Positions 1-5,454 of a stretch of DNA of 5,454 bases are shown in pieces. The DNA lies in NCBI GenBank assembly GCA_016742295.1, contig JACVCA010000106.1, positions 1 to 5,454 on the forward strand. The letters are read 5' to 3'. Origin of the DNA: Alphaproteobacteria bacterium. GTDB taxonomy: Bacteria; Pseudomonadota; Alphaproteobacteria; JAGOMX01. Numbering within the stretch: the stretch's first letter is position 1; the number at the start of each line of letters is the position of its first letter. A program made the translations under genes and the position numbers. Under the pieces are notes generated by a model that saw nothing but the letters and a program-made list of their open reading frames with translations, did not search any database and was not told the DNA's origin.

Positions 1-3000
1 CCTAAATAAGAGATTGCCAATTCTCGGAAGATATAATCGAGAATGGATGTTGCCATTTTAATGGCTTGGTTCCCACTTACCATACCTGAAGGTTCAAAAC
101 GTGTGAAAGCAAATGCATCAACATATTCTTCAAGCGGAACACCATATTGAAGACCAATTGAAATTGCCATCGCAAAGTTACTCATCAAGCTACGGAAGGC
201 TGCACCTTCCTTATGCATATCAATAAAGATCTCTCCTAAACTTCCATCTTCATATTCACCTGTCCGCAAATAAACTTTATGGCCGCCTATCGTGGCTTTC
301 TGAGTATAGCCACGTCTACGGTCTGGCATCTTAGAGCGATCTGAGCGCTGACGAGACCGTTCAATAATGCGCTCAACAATCCGTTCGGCAATAACCTTAG
401 CTCTGGCTGCTTGAGGAAGTGAGGTAACAGCACTTTGATCTTCACTTTCCTCTTCTAAAACAGATGAATTTAAAGGTTGAGATAGCTTTGAGCCATCACG
501 ATAAAGAGCATTTGATTTTAAACCCAAACGCCAAGACAATATATAAGCTTCTTTACAATCTTCAATGACGGCGGTATGAGGCATATTGATGGTTTTTGAA
601 ATTGCACCCGAAATAAAAGGCTGAACTGCAGCCATCATTTGAATATGACTTTCTGTGCTTAAATAGCGTTTCCCAATGCGGCCACAAGGATTAGCACAAT
701 CAAAAATCGGCAAATGTTCTTCTTTCAAATGAGGGGCTTTTTCAAGAGTCATCGCACCCCCGCAATAAGTATTGGCTTGTTCAATTTGCTTTTTAGTAAA
801 TCCGAGCGATGATAGCATATCAAATGACAAATCTGTTAGCTGCTCTGGAGTAAATTTTAAGATGTTGGTGCAAAAGTCTTCACCAAGTGTCCAACGGTTA
901 AAAGCAAATTTAATATCAAAGGTGGTTTTCAATGCTGATTTTAAAGCATCAATAGCAGCATCGGTAAATCCTTTGTGACGTAAATTCTCAAAGCTAACAC
1001 CAGGCGCCCCTTCTAAAGTCTCATGGCCCAGGACATAAAGAGTAATATCTTCAATTTGTTTTGTAGTATAACCTAATTTCTTAAGTGCCTGGGGAACCAT
1101 ACGGTTGATAATTTTAAAGTAGCCCCCACCAACAAGTTTCTTAAACTTAACGACTGCAAAATCTGGCTCAATGCCAGTAGTATCACAATCCATCACTAAC
1201 CCAATTGTTCCAGTTGGAGCAATCACAGTGGTTTGTGCATTACGATAACCATATTTCCCACCTAGATCTAAAGCTTGATCCCAGGCACGTCGGGCTGCTT
1301 TGACCAAACCAGTATCTGGGCAATTTTCAGCATCAAGGATCACTGGAAGAACAGATAAATTTTCATATTTATCTGTTACCCCATGAGCTGCACGATGATG
1401 ATTTCTCATCACCTTCAACATCGCATCTTTATTTTTAGCATAACACGAAAAAGCCCCTAATTCTTTGGCCATTTCTGCTGAAGTGGCATAAGAGACACCC
1501 GTCATCAAGGCGGCAAGACCACCTGCAATAGCGCGCGCTTCAGGGCTGTCATAGCTTAATCCGGACGCCATAAGCAGCCCACCTATATTTGCATATCCTA
1601 AACCCAGGGTCCTAAACTCATATGATTTTTGCGCAATAGCTTGAGAAGGAAACTGAGCCATAAGTACTGAAATTTCAAGAGTAATGGTCCACAATCTTAC
1701 GGCATGCTCGAAAGCCTGCAGATCAAGCCCAAATTCACTCTTTTGAGCGGTAGGGTTTAAAAATGTATAAAGGTTTAAAGAAGCAAGATTACATGCTGTA
1801 TCGTCTAAAAACATATATTCCGAGCAAGGATTAGAGGCATTGATGCGGCCGCTTTCAGGACAGGTATGCCATTCATTAATCGTCGTATCAAATTGTACTC
1901 CAGGGTCGGCACTCGCCCAAGCTGCATAACCGATTTGATCCCACAACTCTTTAGCGCGGAGAGTTTTAAAAACTTTGCCATCTTTACGCTGAATAAGATT
2001 CCATTCCCCATCTTTAAGGACTTGCTCTAAGAAAGTATTGGTCACACGAATGGAATTATTTGAATTTTGCCCTGATACTGTACGGTAAGCTTCAGAATCA
2101 AAATCAGTATCATAAACCTTGAAATCTATGGACGTAAAATCCTGTTTTGCAAATTGGATAACACGGCGAATATAGCTGTCTGGAATCATCGCAGCGCGGG
2201 CAGCTTTGATTTCTTGGGCTAGTAAATGATTTTGCCTGGGGTCAAAACGAGCTTCACCACTGCCCATTGCACAGGCTTTCATAATTGCATTTAAATGTCG
2301 ATTTGCAAGCTTTGAGCCTGCAACTAAAGCTGCGACTTTCTCTTCTTCAATCACTTTCCAGCTAATAAATTCTTCAATATCCGGGTGATCAATATCAACA
2401 ATCACCATTTTTGCTGCACGACGCGTTGTTCCACCAGACTTAATTGCACCAGCAGCACGGTCGCCAATCTTTAAAAAGCTCATTAATCCCGAGGACTTTC
2501 CTCCTCCTGAAAGTGGCTCTCCTTGCCCTCGGATGTTTGAAAAATTTGTTCCGGTACCTGAGCCATATTTGAACAAACGAGCTTCTCGCACCCATAAATC
2601 CATAATACCGTTTTCATTCACTAGATCGTCATCAATGCTTTGAATGAAGCAAGCATGAGGTTGGGGGCGCTCGTAAGCTGAAACAGAGCGCGTCAACTTC
2701 CCAGTTTGATGATCAACATAATAATGTCCTTGCGCCGGCCCATCAATGCCATAAAACCAATGTAACCCTGTGTTAAACCATTGTGGCGAATTGGGGGCTC
2801 CAATTTGTCGACATAGCATATAACGCATTTCATCATAAAAAGCTTTAGCATCTTCTTCAGTATCAAAATAACCACCTCTCCAGCCCCAATAAGTCCAAGC
2901 ACCAGCCATTCGATCAAATACTTGACGTGCTGAAGATTCAGAGCCAAAGCTCGGGGCTTTAGATTCATCAGAAACTCGACGCCTTAACCACTCAGGAATC

Positions 3001-3227
3001 CCTTTTTCATTTACAGCTTTAAGCACACTTGGAATGCCTGCTTTGCGAAAATATTTTTGCGCCAGAATATCACAAGCAACCTGAGACCAATCTGCAGGCA
3101 CTTCGATATCTTTTAGTTCAAATACAATGGATCCATCTGGATTACGAATCTCACTGTTTGTGGTTCGAAACTCAATATCTGCATAAGGAGATTGATCTTT
3201 GGTTGTAAAGTGTCGCTGAATCTTCAT
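1..3227 (-). CDS. nrdJ: Adenosylcobalamin-dependent (class II) ribonucleoside-diphosphate reductase NrdJ, C-terminus cut by the window edge
   Basis: Class II reductases make deoxyribonucleotides for DNA synthesis in the cytoplasm, using vitamin B12 coenzyme instead of a di-iron or glycyl radical subunit, so they work with or without oxygen. I read the frame through: 1075 codons with no stop or frameshift. The start is fixed because a TAA stop (3228-3230) directly precedes the ATG, and AAGGAAG (3233-3239) sits 5 bases upstream of it. Visible elements are NSPQWFNTG (residues 146-154), a candidate first redox cysteine C193 in HACFIQS, glycine-rich YGSGTGTN (221-228), the active-site motif NPCSE (466-470, with C468 as candidate thiyl-radical cysteine), a partner cysteine C479 in TACNLASLNL, and phosphate-loop PTGTIG (671-676). 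A charged linker (about 924-972) leads into a TSCPD-type domain from about residue 973, ending here in ILDYIFRELAISYL. Family members are usually about 1200-1250 residues, so the C-terminal cysteine-rich tail lies outside the window. Residue roles are transferred from family knowledge. Confidence 0.96.
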   Translation of the reverse strand, partial: MKIQRHFTTKDQSPYADIEFRTTNSEIRNPDGSIVFELKDIEVPADWSQVACDILAQKYFRKAGIPSVLKAVNEKGIPEWLRRRVSDESKAPSFGSESSARQVFDRMAGAWTYWGWRGGYFDTEEDAKAFYDEMRYMLCRQIGAPNSPQWFNTGLHWFYGIDGPAQGHYYVDHQTGKLTRSVSAYERPQPHACFIQSIDDDLVNENGIMDLWVREARLFKYGSGTGTNFSNIRGQGEPLSGGGKSSGLMSFLKIGDRAAGAIKSGGTTRRAAKMVIVDIDHPDIEEFISWKVIEEEKVAALVAGSKLANRHLNAIMKACAMGSGEARFDPRQNHLLAQEIKAARAAMIPDSYIRRVIQFAKQDFTSIDFKVYDTDFDSEAYRTVSGQNSNNSIRVTNTFLEQVLKDGEWNLIQRKDGKVFKTLRAKELWDQIGYAAWASADPGVQFDTTINEWHTCPESGRINASNPCSEYMFLDDTACNLASLNLYTFLNPTAQKSEFGLDLQAFEHAVRLWTITLEISVLMAQFPSQAIAQKSYEFRTLGLGYANIGGLLMASGLSYDSPEARAIAGGLAALMTGVSYATSAEMAKELGAFSCYAKNKDAMLKVMRNHHRAAHGVTDKYENLSVLPVILDAENCPDTGLVKAARRAWDQALDLGGKYGYRNAQTTVIAPTGTIGLVMDCDTTGIEPDFAVVKFKKLVGGGYFKIINRMVPQALKKLGYTTKQIEDITLYVLGHETLEGAPGVSFENLRHKGFTDAAIDALKSALKTTFDIKFAFNRWTLGEDFCTNILKFTPEQLTDLSFDMLSSLGFTKKQIEQANTYCGGAMTLEKAPHLKEEHLPIFDCANPCGRIGKRYLSTESHIQMMAAVQPFISGAISKTINMPHTAVIEDCKEAYILSWRLGLKSNALYRDGSKLSQPLNSSVLEEESEDQSAVTSLPQAARAKVIAERIVERIIERSRQRSDRSKMPDRRRGYTQKATIGGHKVYLRTGEYEDGSLGEIFIDMHKEGAAFRSLMSNFAMAISIGLQYGVPLEEYVDAFAFTRFEPSGMVSGNQAIKMATSILDYIFRELAISYL

Positions 3228-3232
3228 TTATG

Positions 3233-3239
3233 CTTCCTT
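3233..3239 (-). promoter_or_regulatory. Ribosome binding site of nrdJ
   Basis: Read on the minus strand this is AAGGAAG, 5 bases before the ATG at 3227. Together with the in-frame TAA immediately before the ATG it leaves no alternative upstream start for nrdJ. Confidence 0.75.
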
Positions 3240-3247
3240 GCTCAAAA

Positions 3248-3277
3248 TTTATCGGAACAATCCGACACAAAAATCAA
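3248..3277 (-). promoter_or_regulatory. Candidate sigma-70-type promoter of nrdJ
   Basis: On the minus strand there is TTGATT (3272-3277, 4 of 6 matches to TTGACA), an 18-base spacer, then GATAAA (3248-3253, 4 of 6 matches to TATAAT). Transcription would begin near 3241, giving a leader of roughly 14 bases that starts just before the ribosome binding site. The -35 box lies inside one arm of the 11-base inverted repeat, and the spacer holds the 3252-3265 palindrome. The assignment is by eye in AT-rich DNA, where chance matches are common. Confidence 0.4.
3252..3265. repeat. Palindrome TCGGA-ACAA-TCCGA, possible nrdJ operator
   Basis: A perfect 5-base inverted repeat, TCGGA (3252-3256) and TCCGA (3261-3265), is separated by ACAA. 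It is the most GC-rich spot in the otherwise AT-rich gap and overlaps the inner edge of the candidate nrdJ -10 box, where a repressor could block polymerase. It does not match the NrdR box consensus. It could equally be a weak hairpin or chance; its position is the main argument for a function. Confidence 0.35.
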
Positions 3278-3319
3278 TATGTTGTTGTCTAATTAATCAT
3301 TTCATACTACATATTGATT
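3272..3319. repeat. 11-base perfect inverted repeat in the divergent promoter region
   Basis: AATCAATATGT (3272-3282) is the exact reverse complement of ACATATTGATT (3309-3319), with 26 bases between the arms. Arm starts are 37 bases apart. The left arm contains the candidate -35 box of nrdJ. The two arms therefore present the same sequence to each diverging gene, which suggests a pair of binding sites for one regulator or duplicated promoter parts. The repeat itself is directly seen; any function is inference. Confidence 0.6.
3285..3313 (+). promoter_or_regulatory. Weak candidate promoter of the ABC exporter gene
   Basis: TTGTCT (3285-3290, 4 of 6 matches to the -35 consensus) is followed after 17 bases by TACATA (3308-3313, 3 of 6 matches to the -10 consensus). 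Transcription would start near 3320, about 30 bases before the preferred ATG at 3350. Other pairings, such as a -10 at CATACT (3303-3308), are about as good, so this marks a likely zone more than an exact site. Confidence 0.25.
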
Positions 3320-3340
3320 GAAACACATCATACGGTCAAT

Positions 3341-3344
3341 AGGG
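3341..3344 (+). promoter_or_regulatory. Ribosome binding site deciding the exporter start
   Basis: AGGG sits 5 bases before the ATG at 3350. It is a partial Shine-Dalgarno match, but it is better than anything before the TTG at 3314, whose upstream sequence (CATTTCATACTACATA) has no purine-rich stretch. This favours the 610-residue product. Confidence 0.5.
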
Positions 3345-3349
3345 TTTCC

Positions 3350-5182
3350 ATGTTAAATTTACAAAATATTTCCCCCTCTTCTCTCAGAGCTTTGAAAACT
3401 TTGCTTATCTATCTGTGGCCCTCTAATGAAGCAGGATTGAAAGCCCGAATTGTAGGTGCAATGACACTTTTAATCTTTTCAAAAGCTATTAACGTAAGTG
3501 TACCAATCTTCTACAAGAAATCTATTGATGCTTTATCTAATCCAACTTTAAGCCTGGTTATAGTACCAATTGGTTTCCTGATAGCTTATGGAGTCGCACG
3601 CATTCTTGCCCAAGCTTTTAATGAATTAAAAGACGCTTTATTTGCAAAAGTTAGCCAACGATCCATACGGACAGCAGGACTTGAAACTTTCAGGCATCTT
3701 CACCAACTCAGTCTTCGTTTTCATCTCGACCGCAAGACAGGAGGGTTAAGCCGAGCGATCGAGAAAGGTATTCAAGCAATTGATACTATCTTACAGTTTT
3801 CAATGTTTAATATTGTACCAACCATAATTGAGATTTTATTTGTCTGCTGCATGCTGTGGACTTTTTATGAAACAATCTTTATGGTTCTTACTTTGGTGAC
3901 CGTTATAATTTATATTTGGTATACTCTTGCTATTACTGAATGGCGTACGACCTTCGTTAGAGATATGAACCGAGTAGATTCGGAAGCCAATGCAAAAGCA
4001 ATTGATAGTTTATTAAACTATGAGACTGTTAAGTATTTTGGTAATGAAACACACGAAGAGCAACGTTTTGACGCCTCTTTAAAAATCTTTGAAAAAGCAG
4101 CTGTCAAATCGAAAGTTAGTTTATCCACCCTTAATATAGGACAAGGTATCATTATAGCTTTAGGATCAAGTACCATTATGATCTTAGCGGCCTACCGCAT
4201 TATAAAGGGAACGATGACCCTAGGGGATTTGGTTCTCGTGAATGCCTATCTAATTCAGCTCTACATGCCATTAAACATTTTAGGTTTTGCTTATCGTAGT
4301 ATTAAAATGGCCTTAGTTGATATTGAACAGATGTTTGGATTTTTAGAAGTTAAACCTGAAGTTTCCGACCAACCTGCTGCGCCAGATCTCCAGATTAGTA
4401 AAGGAGAAATTGTCTTTGATGACGTTAGTTTTGGTTATAATTCTGATAGAATTGTTCTTCATAACCTCTCATTTACCGTTCCCCCAGGAAAAACTCTGGC
4501 GATTGTTGGTTCAAGTGGAGCTGGAAAGTCAACAATCTCTCGATTACTATTCCGTTTTTATGATGTCAAGCACGGTTCAATTCGTATTGATGGTCAAGAT
4601 ATTCGCAATGTTACCCAACATAGTCTTCGTAAAGCCATTGGAATTGTACCTCAGGATACGGTTTTATTCAATGATACCATCTTTTATAATATTGCTTATG
4701 GTAACCCGCATGCCACATTTGAAGAAGTACAAAAGGCTGCAAGATTAGCTGAGATCCATTCATTCATTAGTGAACTTCCAGCAGGCTACGATACAGCAGT
4801 TGGGGAAAGAGGTCTAAAGCTTTCTGGTGGTGAAAAGCAACGTATTGCGATTGCACGAACAATCTTGAAAAACCCGCTAATCTTCCTGTTTGATGAGGCA
4901 ACTTCTGCTCTTGATACACATACTGAAAAAGCGATCCAAGTTCAACTTAAAGCTATGTCAGCAAATCACACCACCTTGATCATCGCCCACCGTTTATCAA
5001 CTGTAATCGATGCAGATGAAATTATTGTACTTGATAAAGGACGTATTATTGAACGTGGTACTCATCAGGACTTACTTAAAATTAATAGCCATTATGCAAA
5101 AATGTGGTTACGTCAACAAGAAGCTCAAGAAAAACAGAGTTCTCTGTTACCCATTATAGAAAATCCCATCCTTACATCTTAA
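3350..5182 (+). CDS. atm1: ATM1/HMT1-family ABC exporter, fused membrane and ATPase domains
   Basis: This 610-residue half-transporter would act as a homodimer in the inner membrane. Its family, which includes mitochondrial Atm1/ABCB7 and bacterial Atm1, exports glutathione-linked sulfur or metal conjugates, supporting iron-sulfur and heavy-metal homeostasis. Six hydrophobic helices are visible at about residues 34-54, 67-89, 152-172, 174-196, 262-284 and 290-312. Family-specific stretches are LLNYETVKYFGNE (221-233) and NAYLIQLYMPLN (298-309). The ATPase domain is complete: A-loop Y363, Walker A GSSGAGKST (387-395), Q-loop Q435, signature LSGGEKQR (491-498), Walker B LIFLFDE (510-516, catalytic E516), D-loop SALD (519-522) and H-loop H547. 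I chose the ATG at 3350 because AGGG (3341-3344) lies 5 bases upstream. A TTG at 3314 would add 12 residues but has no ribosome binding site. Family membership is firm; the substrate is inferred. It diverges from nrdJ and has no co-directional neighbour visible. Confidence 0.93.
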   Translation: MLNLQNISPSSLRALKTLLIYLWPSNEAGLKARIVGAMTLLIFSKAINVSVPIFYKKSIDALSNPTLSLVIVPIGFLIAYGVARILAQAFNELKDALFAKVSQRSIRTAGLETFRHLHQLSLRFHLDRKTGGLSRAIEKGIQAIDTILQFSMFNIVPTIIEILFVCCMLWTFYETIFMVLTLVTVIIYIWYTLAITEWRTTFVRDMNRVDSEANAKAIDSLLNYETVKYFGNETHEEQRFDASLKIFEKAAVKSKVSLSTLNIGQGIIIALGSSTIMILAAYRIIKGTMTLGDLVLVNAYLIQLYMPLNILGFAYRSIKMALVDIEQMFGFLEVKPEVSDQPAAPDLQISKGEIVFDDVSFGYNSDRIVLHNLSFTVPPGKTLAIVGSSGAGKSTISRLLFRFYDVKHGSIRIDGQDIRNVTQHSLRKAIGIVPQDTVLFNDTIFYNIAYGNPHATFEEVQKAARLAEIHSFISELPAGYDTAVGERGLKLSGGEKQRIAIARTILKNPLIFLFDEATSALDTHTEKAIQVQLKAMSANHTTLIIAHRLSTVIDADEIIVLDKGRIIERGTHQDLLKINSHYAKMWLRQQEAQEKQSSLLPIIENPILTS

Positions 5183-5251
5183 GATTTAAAGTTTAGAAGG
5201 TACTAGACAACGAGAACTTTTTTATTTTTCTTATTGTACTAAGGAGATTAA
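5183..5251. other. Intergenic spacer after the exporter, with an orphan Shine-Dalgarno match
   Basis: Apart from the terminator-like element, this stretch holds AAGGAG at 5241-5246, a strong ribosome-binding match on the plus strand. No ATG, GTG or TTG lies at a useful distance, and the nearest in-frame reading from ATT (5251) stops after 16 codons. It is most likely a chance match or a leftover from a lost gene. Confidence 0.4.
5188..5229 (+). terminator. Weak terminator-like element after the exporter gene
   Basis: Starting six bases after the stop codon, AAAGTT (5188-5193) can pair with AACTTT (5215-5220), and the right arm runs straight into a T-rich tract (TTTTTTATTTTT, 5218-5229). A competing, tighter hairpin pairs GTTTAG (5191-5196) with CTAGAC (5203-5208) around a 6-base loop, but it ends about 10 bases before the T tract. 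Both stems are AT-rich and weak. The T tract and position support termination; the stem strength does not. Confidence 0.35.
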
Positions 5252-5454
5252 TTAATTTAAGGTCTTTGCAAACCTCTCAATTAACTCATCCGCTGCTTTA
5301 ATCGCTTTCCTATATCTTAAGTAGCTTGTTATGTTAGTTAATTCCCAACTCCTAGTTAGAAGCAGAATATATCCATTGCTACTACAAAGGCATTGGTCAA
5401 AAACATGGATAGCTGTCAACGTCGTCCTAATTCCTATCTTGAAAGATCCTAGAC
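5252..5454 (-). CDS. Possible C-terminal fragment of an unrecognised protein, entering from the right edge
   Basis: On the minus strand one frame is open from the window edge for 66 codons and stops with TAA at 5252-5254. I do not recognise the protein. Its end (KAIKAADELIERFAKTLN) has the charged, amphipathic pattern expected of a real terminal helix, while the earlier part is more mixed and contains two close cysteines (CLC). Sixty-six codons can stay open by chance in one of six frames, and a shorter plus-strand frame from an ATG at 5331 also stays open to the edge. If real, the gene converges on the exporter, leaving 69 bases between the two stop codons. It may also be a decayed remnant. 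No start, domain or function can be given. Confidence 0.3.
   Translation of the reverse strand, partial: LGSFKIGIRTTLTAIHVFDQCLCSSNGYILLLTRSWELTNITSYLRYRKAIKAADELIERFAKTLN

Noticed and set aside
772..978. 68-codon plus-strand open frame opposite nrdJ
   Set aside because: It lies wholly within the well-conserved nrdJ coding sequence on the other strand and shows no recognisable protein character.
1805..2011. 68-codon minus-strand open frame in another phase of nrdJ
   Set aside because: It overlaps the nrdJ active-site region (NPCSE) in a different frame; the nrdJ frame is clearly the coding one.
2693..2968. 91-codon minus-strand open frame in another phase of nrdJ
   Set aside because: It is an out-of-phase shadow of the NrdJ N-terminal region, whose own frame gives family-typical sequence such as NSPQWFNTG.
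3264..3289. Possible NrdR box or long palindrome from GACACAAA to TTGTTGTC
   Set aside because: The arms match only partly, and the ACAC start is not followed by GTGT at the 16-base box length, so it does not fit the NrdR consensus.
4410..4748. 112-codon plus-strand open frame inside the exporter
   Set aside because: It is a frame-shifted reading of the ATPase domain covering Walker A and the Q-loop; the real frame is unbroken.
5176..5185. 10-base palindrome ATCTTAAGAT across the exporter stop codon
   Set aside because: It has no loop and is AT-rich, so it cannot form a useful hairpin and is readily explained by chance.
5203..5454. Repeated CTAGAC at 5203-5208 and 5449-5454 as possible element boundaries
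   Set aside because: A 6-base match is expected by chance, the flanks differ (TACTAGAC and TCCTAGAC), and no transposase or inverted ends were seen between them.
5331..5454. 41-codon plus-strand frame from an ATG at 5331, open to the edge
   Set aside because: It has no ribosome binding site, is short, and overlaps the longer opposite-strand frame; there is too little to support it as a gene.

Overview
The window holds two well-preserved genes transcribed away from each other, plus an uncertain gene end at the right edge. Base composition is AT-rich, roughly 40% G+C by eye. The two proteins most resemble alphaproteobacterial families: a long adenosylcobalamin-dependent ribonucleotide reductase with a C-terminal TSCPD-type domain, and an ATM1/HMT1-type ABC exporter. 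An AT-rich alphaproteobacterium is therefore the best guess, possibly of the Holosporales or a related host-associated group. This taxonomic placement is inference from protein style and composition, not from a marker gene.

Left, positions 1-3227, minus strand: nrdJ, the class II ribonucleotide reductase. It is open without interruption for 1075 codons and runs off the left edge, so its C-terminal end (probably 100-200 residues) is missing. All core active-site elements that can be located by eye are present.

Middle, positions 3228-3349: a 122-base divergent intergenic region carrying the start signals of both genes. It contains an 11-base perfect inverted repeat (3272-3282 and 3309-3319) and a short palindrome (3252-3265) lying between the candidate -35 and -10 boxes of nrdJ. 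No good NrdR box was found.

Right, positions 3350-5182, plus strand: a complete fused half-transporter of the ATM1/HMT1 family, with six membrane helices followed by one ATPase domain with every canonical motif intact. In related bacteria and in mitochondria these exporters move glutathione-linked sulfur or metal conjugates. A weak terminator-like element follows.

Far right, positions 5252-5454, minus strand: a 66-codon open frame entering from the right edge. It could be the C-terminus of an unrecognised protein converging on the transporter, or non-coding sequence. No RNA genes, CRISPR arrays or recognisable insertion sequences were seen. The region reads mainly as ordinary core genome. 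The parts worth a second look are the control elements between the two genes and the unexplained right end.
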